Translations under genes and position numbers: made by a program
Shown: positions 44,554 through 53,802 of the stretch, piece after piece
Layout: the number at the start of each line of letters is the position of its first letter
Numbering within the stretch: position 1 is the first letter of the stretch
The notes under the pieces: model-generated
Seen by the model: the letters and a program-made list of their open reading frames with translations, nothing else
The model's database searches: none
What the model was told of the DNA's origin: nothing
Assembly: GCA_025517485.1 (NCBI GenBank)
Contig: JAOPKB010000014.1
Location: forward strand, 62,001 to 126,000
Origin: Natronoglomus mannanivorans
GTDB lineage: Archaea; Halobacteriota; Halobacteria; Halobacteriales; Natrialbaceae
DNA: 64,000 nucleotides
Direction of reading: 5' to 3'

Positions 44554-44896
44554 CGAACAGACAGCCGATCGGCCGAACACAGAGGCCAGTCCTTCCGGCG
44601 AACGAGTATCGTTTTCACGACCCGTACGACGTTCGTCCGTTCGATTGGCGACTCCCCGTCTCCGAGCATCTCGAAGGAACCTGTCTCGATCTCTGTGCAG
44701 GAGTTGGCACCAGAGCATTCCTGCTGGCTGAACTGTGCGATGAAGTATACGCTGTCGATTCTCGTGGCGAACCGCTCAAGTTTCTCACGACACGGTCGGA
44801 CTTCGAGACTCACGAACACTCCATTCGATTCGGTTTCCGTTCGACGACGAGACGTTCGACGTTATCGTCACGACGGGTCCCGAATGGCTTCGTTGA
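44546..44896 (+). pseudogene. Frameshifted SAM-dependent methyltransferase remnant
   Basis: Starts with an ATG overlapping the end of the upstream gene. Three frames together spell a methyltransferase N-terminus: MNNEQTADRPNTEASPSGE, then (shifted, ~44602) EYRFHDPYDVRPFDWRLPV and motif I LDLCAGVGTRAFLLAELCDEVYAVD, then (shifted again near 44832) FPFDDETFDVIVTTGPEWLR and a stop. Two frameshifts and the absence of a C-terminal half show that it is broken. Confidence 0.65.
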
Positions 44897-44950
44897 TGTT
44901 CGAATACGTCGATATCGACTGGTGAATTGCTTTCTAATCACCAAGAACCA

Positions 44951-45121
44951 ATGGTCAAAGTTCCGTGGTTGATTTATGAATCAGGACCACGACGGACGAT
45001 AAAATCAGAAGAGAGTGGAAACGATAAAACATCGGTAGACCAAACAGAAGAAATCGTCAGTGATCGGTTACGTGACTTAGGCTATGTATCGCTGTTCTCC
45101 GTTTTCTTCGAGATAAGTTGA
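44951..45121 (+). pseudogene. C-terminal remnant of a sulfatase-like gene
   Basis: About 57 codons: MVKVPWLIYESGPRRTI...EEIVSDRLRDLGYVSLFSVFFEIS. The VPWLIYE strand and the DRLRDLGY ending match the C-terminus of haloarchaeal sulfatases (compare ERRLSALGYKE at 35288). No N-terminal part is present, so it is a fragment left by deletion or recombination next to the methyltransferase remnant. Confidence 0.55.
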
Positions 45122-45158
45122 TTTTTGAGGGTGATTTTCGGAGGGATAGACTCGGTCT

Positions 45159-46583
45159 TCAAGATGTTTGTATCCTTTTTCGCAACTCGTTGACCGTCAA
45201 TTCTTTCATCGTGAATAGGAGGCTGAAATAGAGGACGGCTGAGAGCGGTACCAACAGATCCAATCTTTGGGGGAAGACCGTTCTCCCTGCCCAAATCATG
45301 ATGAATGTCGCAGTAGTACAGCGAACAATCGTCTGGAAAGGTATCCGTGACGGGATAACACTGTGAACCCAGCGAATAATCAGGCTAGATGTGAAGAAAA
45401 ATGTGATAACAGTGGTGATTGCGGCCCCAAGGATTCCCAAGGTTGGAATAGCAATGAGATTAATGAGTATATTTAGAACAGCACCAGCCCCGCGGAATTT
45501 GGCTCGAAGTGCAGTCTCTTCTAGTGCATCAATAGCCGCACCATAGATGTCTCCAATTCCCTTTGCAACGATACCTAAAGCAATAGTACCGACAAGTAAG
45601 GATGACGGTTTACTTCCTTCTTGGGTAAGGATAGATATGACATCAGGACCGATGAGGAACATTCCACCAATAGTCGGTACTGCAATTATCAAGAAGTACC
45701 TTACTGCACCACGAAGGAAACGCTCACACTCTTCATACTGATTATTGTCGACAAATTTGGACAGTTCAGGAAAGTATGTTTGACGAATTGGCCTCGCATA
45801 CATTGAAATTGAGACGGCAATTTGATATGCGATCGAGTAAACACCAACAGCCGATGCCCCCAAAAAGAACCCGATCATGACACGATCGGCTCTTGAAGAG
45901 ACGTTACCCGCAAGTGAGGAGAGGGCAACTGGTATAGAGTATTCGAGATACATTCGAACGCCACTGAATGACGGGATACTAATGCCAATCTCTCGGATAA
46001 TTTGTATTTGAAGAATGAGTAAGATGACTGCCTCAATCAAGACCATAGAAAGGAACATTTCTATCAGGCCCATATCGAGGACAAGAACGGTGATCCCAAC
46101 TCCCAATACCTGTGCATATGCTCTCCCACCATCAATTGCCGAATAGATCTTAATTCGAGAATTAATCCGGAAGTAGTTCCGGGCCAAACGGATTAGAATT
46201 TGAGTGATTAAGAGGAACGAACCGATGCGAAACACATCTGCATATTCATCGCTTCCCAGCGCTACTGATGAAAGAGTAGACGAAACCATCACTAACAATA
46301 TTGTGAGTATAACGCTAACAATCCCGACGATTACGAACAGTGAGTAATAGATATCAGCGACATCTTCCTTTCGCCGCCCATACCGCACAAGTGCCGAGTA
46401 TAATCCAAGACCAAAGACAAGTTCGAGAAGGGTGACAATTGCGAGTACCTGTGCGTATGCGCCGAAAGCAGCGACTCCAAGGTTAATTGTGATCAGTGGG
46501 ATGAATACTATGCCACGTAATCGAATAGCCAGTATTATTGCGCCACTAACAAGAATGTCTGTCGTTATCTTTTTTGATGCCAT
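45159..46583 (-). CDS. Oligosaccharide flippase (Wzx/MOP family)
   Basis: 474 residues, about twelve hydrophobic segments over the full length, starting MASKKITTDILVSGAIILAIRLRGIVFIPLI, with RADRVMIGFFLGASAVGVYSIAYQIA in the middle: the polysaccharide-biosynthesis flippase pattern. It would move lipid-linked glycan across the membrane. AT-rich, on the minus strand. Supports the view that this island makes a surface glycan. Confidence 0.88.
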   Translation of the reverse strand: MASKKITTDILVSGAIILAIRLRGIVFIPLITINLGVAAFGAYAQVLAIVTLLELVFGLGLYSALVRYGRRKEDVADIYYSLFVIVGIVSVILTILLVMVSSTLSSVALGSDEYADVFRIGSFLLITQILIRLARNYFRINSRIKIYSAIDGGRAYAQVLGVGITVLVLDMGLIEMFLSMVLIEAVILLILQIQIIREIGISIPSFSGVRMYLEYSIPVALSSLAGNVSSRADRVMIGFFLGASAVGVYSIAYQIAVSISMYARPIRQTYFPELSKFVDNNQYEECERFLRGAVRYFLIIAVPTIGGMFLIGPDVISILTQEGSKPSSLLVGTIALGIVAKGIGDIYGAAIDALEETALRAKFRGAGAVLNILINLIAIPTLGILGAAITTVITFFFTSSLIIRWVHSVIPSRIPFQTIVRCTTATFIMIWAGRTVFPQRLDLLVPLSAVLYFSLLFTMKELTVNELRKRIQTS

Positions 46584-47002
46584 TCAAACAAATTATGTTT
46601 AGGTTCTTTACATTTTGTCGGTACGACTTGTTCACCAATTCACTCTCTCTGGTATACAAAAAGAGAGTAACCAACTAAATGGAACGAATATAGATTTTAA
46701 TATGATACTGGAGATTATCTGTTTCATTATGATGTTCATCGATTCATGTCTGACCTTTTGGTTATTTGTTGACATTATCGGAATCGGTCGTAGACGGGTC
46801 GTTTACCCACCATTCATTTGTCTACTATACAGATTAATTTTGGCTGTCTTTATAATTATTTATTGTATAGTCAATTTATAGAGATCTACTAATGCACTAT
46901 CCTAGTCTCATCAACCGACATATACCCTTGTGAAGTCTGTCCTCCCATTCTATTGCCAACACAATAGTGTAGAATTATCGACCCTATTCGTTCTAAGACT
47001 GA
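46584..47002. other. AT-rich stretch without a firm gene
   Basis: 419 bp between the flippase and the GT2 gene. Apart from the doubtful membrane peptide at 46702-46881, I see only AT-rich sequence. Composition changes sharply to GC-rich at about 47000, marking the right edge of the low-GC part of the glycan island. Confidence 0.4.
46702..46881 (+). CDS. Possible small two-helix membrane protein
   Basis: 59 residues, begins MILEIICFIMMFIDSC; two hydrophobic segments flank a positive loop (GRRRVVYPP). AATATAGATTTTAAT precedes the ATG. AT-rich sequence easily gives chance hydrophobic frames, so this is weak. Confidence 0.3.
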   Translation: MILEIICFIMMFIDSCLTFWLFVDIIGIGRRRVVYPPFICLLYRLILAVFIIIYCIVNL

Positions 47003-48286
47003 TCATTTCTCGATTGCACCCAGGAAGAACGACGAGAACACCGTCTGCAGTCCGACCACGATAGCCGTAAACGCGACGAGTGATCCCATCGTGAAGGCCA
47101 CCGAACCGAATCCGTTTGCGACCCACTGTGAGATCAGGATCCCGGTGTAAATCCCGCCGGCGACCAGCAACGCGAGCCCGATCATCGCACCGCGCTCGAG
47201 TGACATCGATCCGAGCCACGTCGTAATTTTGTCCTCGGGTTTCTGGATCGGGTTGCTGGCTACGGAGGCGAACACGCCGAGACTCGCGACCTGATAGCCG
47301 ACGATCACCATGAGGCTGCCGGCGATCATCGAGTGAATGCCGAGGGTCGCAGAGCCGATGGAGGTGCCGGTGAAGGCGAGTCCCATGACCACCAGTCCGA
47401 GCATTCCGAGGACGATTCCGGGGACGGAAAACAGGTAGCCGGGTGCGTTGACGAGCATGAACCGGACGTGTCGCCAGCCGTCTTTGAAGCTCTCGAGGGT
47501 AGCCTCACCCTCCCGTTCGTGGTACGTGATGGGGACTTCCTCGATCGTCATGTCCTGGGCGCCGGCTTCCATGATCATCTCGCTGGCGAACTCCATGCCG
47601 GTGGTCTCCAGGTCGAGTTCCACGAGCGATTCCTGTCGAATGATTCGAAAGCCACTATGGGCGTCGCTGACGCCAGCACCGTAGAAGGTGTTGAGAAACT
47701 TCGTCAGGAGCGGGTTCCCGACGTACTGGTGGAGTGGAGGCATCGCACCGGGTTTGATCTCGCCTTCGAGTCGGCTGCCCATTACCATGTCGGCGTCGGT
47801 GGTTTCCATCCGTTCGAGGAGTTCCGGGATGGCTTCGAAGTCGTAGGTGGTGTCGGCGTCGCCGATCACGATGTGCTCGCCACGGGCGCGCTCGAACGCG
47901 TACCGGTAGGCGTAGCCGTATCCGGGTTCGTCGGGTTCGACGACGATCGCCCCCATTTCGCGGCCGATTTCGGGTGTGCGGTCGGTCGAGCTGTCGCTGA
48001 GGATGATTTCGGCGGTCACCCCGAGTTCTTCGATGGCGGTCTTCGCTCGGTCGATACACTCGCCGACGCCGTCTTCTTCGTCGAGTGTCGGCATGACGAC
48101 GCTGATCGCCGGTTCCTGATCGCTGTCGCGGTCGAGCAGGAGGTGATCGGCCTCGCGATGTTCTGATTCGATGCTGTCGTGCTCGAGCGTCGTTTGCTCT
48201 TGATTCTGTCCGCGTCCCTGTTCTTGTTCCTGTTCGAGGAGCGAATCGACGCTATTTCCGGAGTTAGGGTGACCTTGTGTAGTCAT
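47003..48286 (-). CDS. GT2-family glycosyltransferase (dolichyl-phosphate sugar synthase-like) with membrane domain
   Basis: 427 residues from ATG 48286. A Gln/Glu-rich N-terminal tail (EQEQEQGRGQNQEQ) precedes a GT-A domain: ISVVMPTLDEEDGVGECIDRA, SDSSTDRTPEI, GDADTTYDFEAIP (DxD). Four or so membrane helices follow. This matches haloarchaeal GT2 enzymes that make dolichol-phosphate sugars. A GTG at 48373 is an alternative start: a TATATATA on the minus strand at 48411-48418 would fit it better, but the added residues look non-coding. Confidence 0.85.
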   Translation of the reverse strand: MTTQGHPNSGNSVDSLLEQEQEQGRGQNQEQTTLEHDSIESEHREADHLLLDRDSDQEPAISVVMPTLDEEDGVGECIDRAKTAIEELGVTAEIILSDSSTDRTPEIGREMGAIVVEPDEPGYGYAYRYAFERARGEHIVIGDADTTYDFEAIPELLERMETTDADMVMGSRLEGEIKPGAMPPLHQYVGNPLLTKFLNTFYGAGVSDAHSGFRIIRQESLVELDLETTGMEFASEMIMEAGAQDMTIEEVPITYHEREGEATLESFKDGWRHVRFMLVNAPGYLFSVPGIVLGMLGLVVMGLAFTGTSIGSATLGIHSMIAGSLMVIVGYQVASLGVFASVASNPIQKPEDKITTWLGSMSLERGAMIGLALLVAGGIYTGILISQWVANGFGSVAFTMGSLVAFTAIVVGLQTVFSSFFLGAIEK

Positions 48287-48813
48287 CGTTTGGGTGTTGT
48301 GTCTGCTCTCATCTGATTTGATCTGGGTCCCACGTGCTCGGGTTTGGCTCCGGTGGGGGCCGGATTCAACCACACCGATAGTGTTGACATCAATACATTC
48401 AGATCGATAGTATATATAGAATTTGGATGTTAACTAATAGCTCTCAACCTCTAATATAATGCCCGTTAGTAGGAGATTATAGTTCGTGACGTTCGTGCGA
48501 CTGTCGACGACGATCGGTAGAGAGCAAGCTGTGAAGCCGCGAGAACGGATTCCAGGACAGGTAGCTATCGCTGGGACGGGCCTCGAGTTTCGAGCGAGCC
48601 GTCAGCCAGGGCACATGCGGGTTCAGAACGGAACAGCGACGCTCTCGGGCGGACGTTCTCAGTCGGCCGAGACGTTACGTTGTCCCGACGAGTTCCGGTC
48701 CTCCAATCGGACGGTGGTCCCCAGTACGACGGTGCAAAGAGACTGCCAACGGCTTTATCCAGGGAGGACGTCGAGACTGCTTGGCGAAGGAAACGAGAAT
48801 CGAACGGTGTCGT
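48287..48813. other. Gene-free stretch (527 bp) with the GT2 promoter
   Basis: Holds TATATATA at 48411-48418 for the minus-strand GT2 gene, then AT-rich sequence to ~48480 and GC-rich sequence with no convincing gene. Plus- and minus-strand frames here lack haloarchaeal amino-acid composition (too much Arg/Ser). Confidence 0.4.
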
Positions 48814-49026
48814 TCAGTGACCATCGGACGGTAACGTACGTGCCCCACCGTCGACGGGTTCCGGCCCGTAGAAGAGGTCGCCAGCTCGGTCGAGTTGTGC
48901 TTCTTCCACAGCGATTTCTGCGTGCGTTTCACAGAACCACTCCGTCTGGCGGTCGTACCCGACCGGATTGAACACCACCTTGTGCGTGCACTCTTTCGAG
49001 CACTCATCGTATTCACACAACTGCAT
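48814..49026 (-). CDS. Small Cys/His protein, possible zinc finger
   Basis: 70 residues: CEYDECSKECTHKVVFNP then EWFCETHAE. Four Cys and two His in a compact pattern suggest a zinc site like that of the 55125 protein. Acidic rest. Alone, divergent from the VOC gene. Confidence 0.65.
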   Translation of the reverse strand: MQLCEYDECSKECTHKVVFNPVGYDRQTEWFCETHAEIAVEEAQLDRAGDLFYGPEPVDGGARTLPSDGH

Positions 49027-49211
49027 AGGTCTGTGGTACCACTCTAGATGGGATAATCTCTGTGCCGTCTCTCAGCGACGGAGACCGGTTTCCCTGTCAG
49101 GTACCTCACCGTACTCGAGTCGTCGATCCGTTTCGAGACGCGACACGCCGAAACGAGGGCGGAATCACCGCTTCCATCGGTGTTATGGGTTACCGCGAAT
49201 CAGACGAGCAC

Positions 49212-49691
49212 ATGGGAGCGATCGCGTTCAATCATGTGAGTATTCACGCGGACGATCTAGAGGAATCGGCACAGTTCTACGAGGAGGTCTTCGACATGGA
49301 ACGGATTCCGTCGCCGAACTTCGACGTCGACGTCGTCTGGCTTCGGTGTGGCGACGCACAACTGCACCTCTTCGACCGTGACGTCGATGCGCCGGCGTCA
49401 CACCACTTCGCAGTCACGGTAGACGACTTCGAGGCGGTGTACGAGGAGATCGAACGCCGCGGACTGTTCGACCACGACGGTGACACCAGTGACGAGCCCC
49501 AGCGAATGTACGCCCTCGCGGACGGGGCCGTCCAGTTGTACGTTCGCGATCCCGCTCACAACCTGATCGAAGTCGACTGGCCCGACGTCGAAACGCTCGA
49601 GGAGTCCATTCGTGACGCGATCGTCGATCGAGCGGATCAGAATCCACAGACCGGCGAGGCTGAAGATGCGACGCTGTTCATGGACGATTGA
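49212..49691 (+). CDS. VOC (glyoxalase/dioxygenase-fold) protein
   Basis: 159 residues from ATG 49212 (ATG 49185 adds nine residues). AFNHVSIHADDLEESAQFYEEVFDMERIP is the first betaalphabetabetabeta module; LRCGDAQLHLF, HHFAVTVDDFEAVYEEIERRG and LYVRDPAHNLIEVDWPD complete the pattern, with metal ligands H, H and E likely. Substrate not predictable. Confidence 0.88.
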   Translation: MGAIAFNHVSIHADDLEESAQFYEEVFDMERIPSPNFDVDVVWLRCGDAQLHLFDRDVDAPASHHFAVTVDDFEAVYEEIERRGLFDHDGDTSDEPQRMYALADGAVQLYVRDPAHNLIEVDWPDVETLEESIRDAIVDRADQNPQTGEAEDATLFMDD

Positions 49692-49845
49692 CGGCTGAGA
49701 CGGCTGTTTTTCGGCCTCGGTCTCAAATTCGGTCTCAAGTTCGAGGTCAAGGGCGAACTCGAGTATCGCGTTCGACTTCGTGACCGACTCGAGAGTATCG
49801 AATCGGACGTGACAGTAGAGATGCCGATCGAAGAGCTCGCCTCGG

Positions 49846-51048
49846 TCAGTCGCGTCGAGAGAAGTGGAGATCGGCGAACTCGAGGATCACGTCCCAGTAG
49901 CCGCGGTTCAGCGTGTGGCCCGTCTCGCGGCGATACTGACAGAGCGTGTCGGCGGTCTCGGCGGTCAGTTCGTCACCGTCTGAGAGACGCCCGGTTCCGA
50001 CCAGACCCTCGGCCCCAAGCAGGTCGTAGACCGGAGCAGCAGCCTGTAACGCGTCGTACGCCCGGCCCGGATTCGCCCAGTAGTCTCTGGAACCTTCGGT
50101 GTCGAGCAGGGGACGAGGTGCGACGAGTGCGACCAACAGGTGCTGGTCGACAGGAAGTCGGGACTCGCGGCTCCCGAAGGCGGGGAAGACGTCGTTGAAC
50201 CAGTGTGGGAACGTTCCGTTGATGCGGGCGACCGACTCCTGGTCGTTGTCGCGGCTGAGTGCACAGCCGCCGGTTCCCGACTGGTGGGGAACGACGAGGC
50301 CGATCCGTTCGTCGGTTGCGCCGGCCAGCAGCGCGGCCTTGCCGCGGCGCGAGTGGCCGACAACGGCGATTTCGTCGCTTCGAACGACCGACTCCGTCCG
50401 CAGGTAGTCGACACACCGCTGGAGTCCCCACGCCCACGCCGCGAGCGTCCCCCACTCCGTTCCCGGCGGGCCGGGAAGGTCGTCAGTATCGTAGTAGGGG
50501 TGAATCCCGTCGGTGAAATCGTCCCGATCGGGATCGATATCCGCACAGTGGTACGTGGCAAACCCGTATCCTCGTTCGAGGATGCGTTCGACACACCAGT
50601 ACTTCCGCTGAGTGCCGCACTCGTCGGTGCCGAACCGGCGACCGCGGTCGGTGATCGTCACCGCATCGTCGTCGACGACAGCGTGGTTTCCCTCCCTATT
50701 CAGGCCGAGAAACACGGGGACCTCGTTCACGTCCGTCGGGACGAACAGCGCCAACTCGATCGTCGGCGCGTCGTCAGGTAGGTCAACGAACCGGATCGTG
50801 GCCTCGAGCAGCGTCGCCTTCCCGTCGAGGACCGATTCAGTTCGATCGACGTCCGCCGCGATCGGTTCGGGGCCGGGCGCGTAGCCGTAGACGTAGTATC
50901 GGAACAGGGCTTCCAGTTCGGAGCGACGGGCGCGCCACTCCGCAGGAGTCGAGACGGGCTCGCCGGCGAGTGTCTCGAGCGGGTCTGGGAGGTCCGGGTT
51001 CGACGGGAGTCGGGACGCCGGTGGGAACGCGTCGGTGTCGAGTACCAT
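49846..51048 (-). CDS. CE15-like glucuronoyl esterase / alpha-beta hydrolase
   Basis: 400 residues. Nucleophile elbow GHSRRGKAALLAGATDERIGLVVPHQSGTGG is close to the GxSRxGKAAL pattern of CE15 glucuronoyl esterases. SRESRLPVDQHLLVALVAPRPLL gives an Asp/His region, and the N-terminus with RYYVYGYAPGPEP fits. It may cut ester bonds between uronic acids and other groups, consistent with the adjacent sugar kinase. Last gene of a minus-strand set with the ROK kinase and the membrane protein. Confidence 0.8.
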   Translation of the reverse strand: MVLDTDAFPPASRLPSNPDLPDPLETLAGEPVSTPAEWRARRSELEALFRYYVYGYAPGPEPIAADVDRTESVLDGKATLLEATIRFVDLPDDAPTIELALFVPTDVNEVPVFLGLNREGNHAVVDDDAVTITDRGRRFGTDECGTQRKYWCVERILERGYGFATYHCADIDPDRDDFTDGIHPYYDTDDLPGPPGTEWGTLAAWAWGLQRCVDYLRTESVVRSDEIAVVGHSRRGKAALLAGATDERIGLVVPHQSGTGGCALSRDNDQESVARINGTFPHWFNDVFPAFGSRESRLPVDQHLLVALVAPRPLLDTEGSRDYWANPGRAYDALQAAAPVYDLLGAEGLVGTGRLSDGDELTAETADTLCQYRRETGHTLNRGYWDVILEFADLHFSRRD

Positions 51049-51614
51049 ATTCGTATTCTTTTACACGAACGGAGATGAACGGTTCGGCTATCTCGATGGC
51101 TCAGCGTCGGGTCCGGCACCCACTTGAGTCCGCCCGATCGACTACGCATCAGATCAGATCCGTGGTTGACTTGAGCACCGAGATACAGCGAGTACAGGTA
51201 GTAGCCCGTCGCGATGGCCAGTACCGCGATGACGAGCGTGTCGGCCGTCGTCGATCCGGCCAGAGCGACCGCTTCGGGTCGCCCGCCAGCCAGCTCGAGG
51301 TCGACACCGACGACGTCGATAACCGCGTAGATGAACGCCGTCTGGAGCCAGACGAGCCAGCGCTCGGCGACGACGACCGACGCTGAAGTCGTACTGTACC
51401 AGGTGAGGCTGAATATCGCAGCGAGGTAGATCCCCGTTCTGTACGCGACGGTGTGCATCGATTGTAACGCGCCACTCGAGTGTCGGGTCAGCCAGACGCC
51501 GACGTGGAACGTGAGGATCGACGCGATCACCAGAAACGAGCAGTTCTGGACGAGCGCGACCGTGTACTGCCACGCGGTCGCCGGGTCTGTTCCGGTCGCG
51601 AGACCGAGTGTCAA
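50727..51614 (-). CDS. Membrane protein, about five helices; C-terminus uncertain
   Basis: Starts at a TTG that overlaps the ROK kinase stop (TTGA). The first ~155 residues are hydrophobic helices (FLVIASILTFHVGVWLT; GIYLAAIFSLTWY; LVIAVLAIATGYYLYSLYLGAQ). The remaining ~115 residues overlap the esterase gene in another frame and are Arg/Ser/Thr-rich, unlike haloarchaeal protein. Probably the true end was before 51050 and was lost by frameshift or sequencing error. Function unknown. Confidence 0.45.
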   Translation of the reverse strand: MTLGLATGTDPATAWQYTVALVQNCSFLVIASILTFHVGVWLTRHSSGALQSMHTVAYRTGIYLAAIFSLTWYSTTSASVVVAERWLVWLQTAFIYAVIDVVGVDLELAGGRPEAVALAGSTTADTLVIAVLAIATGYYLYSLYLGAQVNHGSDLMRSRSGGLKWVPDPTLSHRDSRTVHLRSCKRIRIWYSTPTRSHRRPDSRRTRTSQTRSRHSPASPSRLLRSGAPVAPNWKPCSDTTSTATRPAPNRSRRTSIELNRSSTGRRRCSRPRSGSLTYLTTRRRSSWRCSSRRT

Positions 51615-52588
51615 TCGGTGATCGTCGGAATCGGTCTCGAAGCTGCCGTCTCTCCCTGTGACGCGTACGGCGCCAGCGCGCCGTAGAGACCGATCTCGTC
51701 GCCGAGTCGCGTGGGTTGGATGTCAGGAATCGCCGGCAGTGCGTACTCCTCGATATGTGGACGGGTGCGCTCGAGGATCGTCTCGAAGTTCGTGGCGCCG
51801 ACGCCGCCGCCGACGGTGACAAGGTCTGGATTGTAGGCGTTGACGAGCGTTCCGAGTCCGGCGGCGTTGTAGCGGGCGATCCGGTCGAGGTAGTCGTCGG
51901 CGACGGGGTCACCGCGGTCGACGGCGTCGAAGACGTCTCGAGCGGTGACGGCTTCGGGACCGGCGAGAACCGTCTCACGGGATTCGGTCTCGAGGAGGTC
52001 CGCGACGAAGCCGGCGATCCCCCGGCCGGAACAGTACGCCTCCCACGCGCCGGGGATGCCGGAGCTTTCCCTGTCGGGCGGGCCGATCGGGAAGAGGCCG
52101 ACCTCCGCCGCGTGGCCTGCCGTGCCCCGAACGACGTGGCCGCGGTCGACGACACCCGCACCGATGCCGGTGCCCATCGTGAGATGGACGACGCAGTCCG
52201 CCGTTCGGCCGGCACCGTAGACCCACTCGGCGAGGGCGGCGGCGGTGCAATCGTTCTCGAGTCGGACCGGGAGGTCGAAGCGGTTCTCGATCGTCGGCCC
52301 GAGTCGCAGGTCGGTGACGACGTCGTCGTCGGGCGTGTCGATCTCCGCGAGGACACCGGTCGTCTCGTCGATCAGTCCCGCACAGGCGATCGAGACCGCG
52401 TCGATCCCGTCGACTCCGGGTTTCGTTCGAAGGTCCTCGAGCAGACGGCAACACTGTGTGGGAAGGCCCTCGAGGTCCGTCCGCTCGCGGTGGACGTCGG
52501 TGACGAACGTGCCGTCGGGGGCGCCCACCGTCGCGCGGAGGTTCGTACTGCCGACGTCGAAGAGTGCGATCGTCTGACTGGCGGCCAT
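51611..52588 (-). CDS. ROK-family sugar kinase (copy 1)
   Basis: 325 residues. Phosphate-1 motif LFDVGSTNLRATVG, ENDCTAAALAEW and MGTGIGAGVVDRGHVVRG mark the ROK/ASKHA fold. GHAAEVGLFPIG is present, but the classical zinc site C-x-C-G-x2-G-C is missing. Probably an ATP-dependent glucokinase-like enzyme. Nearly the same protein is encoded at 55818-56783. Upstream gene of a minus-strand set with the membrane protein and the esterase. Confidence 0.88.
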   Translation of the reverse strand: MAASQTIALFDVGSTNLRATVGAPDGTFVTDVHRERTDLEGLPTQCCRLLEDLRTKPGVDGIDAVSIACAGLIDETTGVLAEIDTPDDDVVTDLRLGPTIENRFDLPVRLENDCTAAALAEWVYGAGRTADCVVHLTMGTGIGAGVVDRGHVVRGTAGHAAEVGLFPIGPPDRESSGIPGAWEAYCSGRGIAGFVADLLETESRETVLAGPEAVTARDVFDAVDRGDPVADDYLDRIARYNAAGLGTLVNAYNPDLVTVGGGVGATNFETILERTRPHIEEYALPAIPDIQPTRLGDEIGLYGALAPYASQGETAASRPIPTITD

Positions 52589-52684
52589 GTCGGCAGTGTA
52601 CTGTCGTGGGGGACCGTCAACATGGATTCCCTTCGCTCGTGTAGGCCGCCATTATCGGGGTCGAAGTGGTGTCGCTGCGTGGAG

Positions 52685-53359
52685 TCAGGCGTCCATGTTC
52701 TGGTTTGCATCCGCGTCTTCGCCTTCGTCTTCGTCTTCACTGTCCCCTCCGTCGGCCCCGGCCATACTCACGCCGTCAGTCGGCGGTTCGTTGGGAACCG
52801 ACGTTTTGTCCGTCTCGGGGGCGGCGTCTTCCTCGGTGGGACCGGTCATCTCACTTGGCTCCGCGGCAGTCTTGGTCGCGTCGGCATCGTCGGGCGCCTG
52901 CGTCTCGGGTTCGCCGACGTCGCTCGGTGGCAACGTGTTCGCGGCCGCCATCTCGTCGTCGGTTTCCCCCGGTGTCACGTCGCCGATATCGTCGAGGTGC
53001 TCGAGGTCGGCGTCGTCTTCGGAGCCGGTGTCGGAGCCAGGACCGGCCGCTGTAGACTCGTCGGACTGCCAGCCCTGGTTCTGATCCTGATCCTGACTCT
53101 GACCCTGGCTCCGGCGCTGACGCTGGCGCTGTGTCAAGCCGATCACCAGCCAGCTACCACCCCACAGCATCGTCAGCACGCCGCCGGTGCGGTTCTCACG
53201 GACGGTCCGCAGTCCCTGGGCGGTCGCGACGACCCCCGCAAGCAAGGCGAGCGTCCCGTCGTTTCCGTACGCCTCGATCCGATCGCCGACGCTCTCCGGA
53301 AGCGTCTCGTCGATCGACTGTGCGACCGATTCGTCCTCGCGAAGCAGGTCCGTACTCAT
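52685..53359 (-). CDS. Membrane protein with very acidic, Gln-rich tail, unknown
   Basis: 224 residues. Residues ~38-75 hold two hydrophobic segments (GTLALLAGVVATAQGL; GGVLTMLWGGSWLVIGL), followed by a Gln/Arg/Asp repeat (QRQRQRRSQGQSQDQDQNQG) and a long acidic low-complexity tail. Haloarchaea carry many such small membrane proteins; function unknown. Confidence 0.6.
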   Translation of the reverse strand: MSTDLLREDESVAQSIDETLPESVGDRIEAYGNDGTLALLAGVVATAQGLRTVRENRTGGVLTMLWGGSWLVIGLTQRQRQRRSQGQSQDQDQNQGWQSDESTAAGPGSDTGSEDDADLEHLDDIGDVTPGETDDEMAAANTLPPSDVGEPETQAPDDADATKTAAEPSEMTGPTEEDAAPETDKTSVPNEPPTDGVSMAGADGGDSEDEDEGEDADANQNMDA

Positions 53360-53478
53360 GAGTAGGAGTCAACTCGAGTACGTCCTCGCGGCGGGTAAAC
53401 GTGGGCCCGGCGGTTGCACGCTACGGCAAACCGTTCTGCGTTCGAACCAGTTCGATCCGATCGAGTCGGTACCGTTCG

Positions 53479-53802
53479 TCACCCAGTGTGTTCTTCTTCC
53501 TCGGTGAACTCGAGGGTCGTCACATCCGAATCACTCACGGGCGAATCTGCTCCGAGATCGGCCGCCTCGAGGTCGCGAAAGAGAAACCGATCACCGAGGT
53601 CGGCGATCCGATAGGCGGTTTCGGTCGGATGGGCGTCTATCAGGTCGTGATCGGCGAGCACCTGACAGCGGTCCGTGATGTGGCGTCTCGAGTACGAACT
53701 GTTGAGCGCCATACTCGCCGGTTTGATCCAGCCCATGTGTGCGGCGACCTCGAGGACGATCGATCGGTCGGACGGCTCCATCCACTCTACTTGTTCGTGC
53801 AT
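53479..53802 (-). CDS. PhiH1 repressor-like winged-helix regulator
   Basis: 107 residues from ATG 53802. WMEPSDRSIVLEVAAHMGWIKPASMALNSSYSRRHITDRCQVLADHDLIDAHPTETAYRIADLGDRFL is the winged-helix pattern of small haloarchaeal PhiH1-type regulators. An acidic tail follows. Divergent from the aldo/keto reductase gene 302 bp away. Target unknown. Confidence 0.8.
   Translation of the reverse strand: MHEQVEWMEPSDRSIVLEVAAHMGWIKPASMALNSSYSRRHITDRCQVLADHDLIDAHPTETAYRIADLGDRFLFRDLEAADLGADSPVSDSDVTTLEFTEEEEHTG

Noticed and set aside
48486..48971. 161-codon plus-strand frame left of the small zinc protein
   Set aside because: Arg/Ser/Thr-rich, overlaps the zinc protein on the other strand, no motif.
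51716..53365. Plus-strand open frame of 549 codons opposite the ROK kinase and the acidic protein
   Set aside because: Spans two real minus-strand genes and their spacer; Val/Gly/Arg-rich shadow composition.
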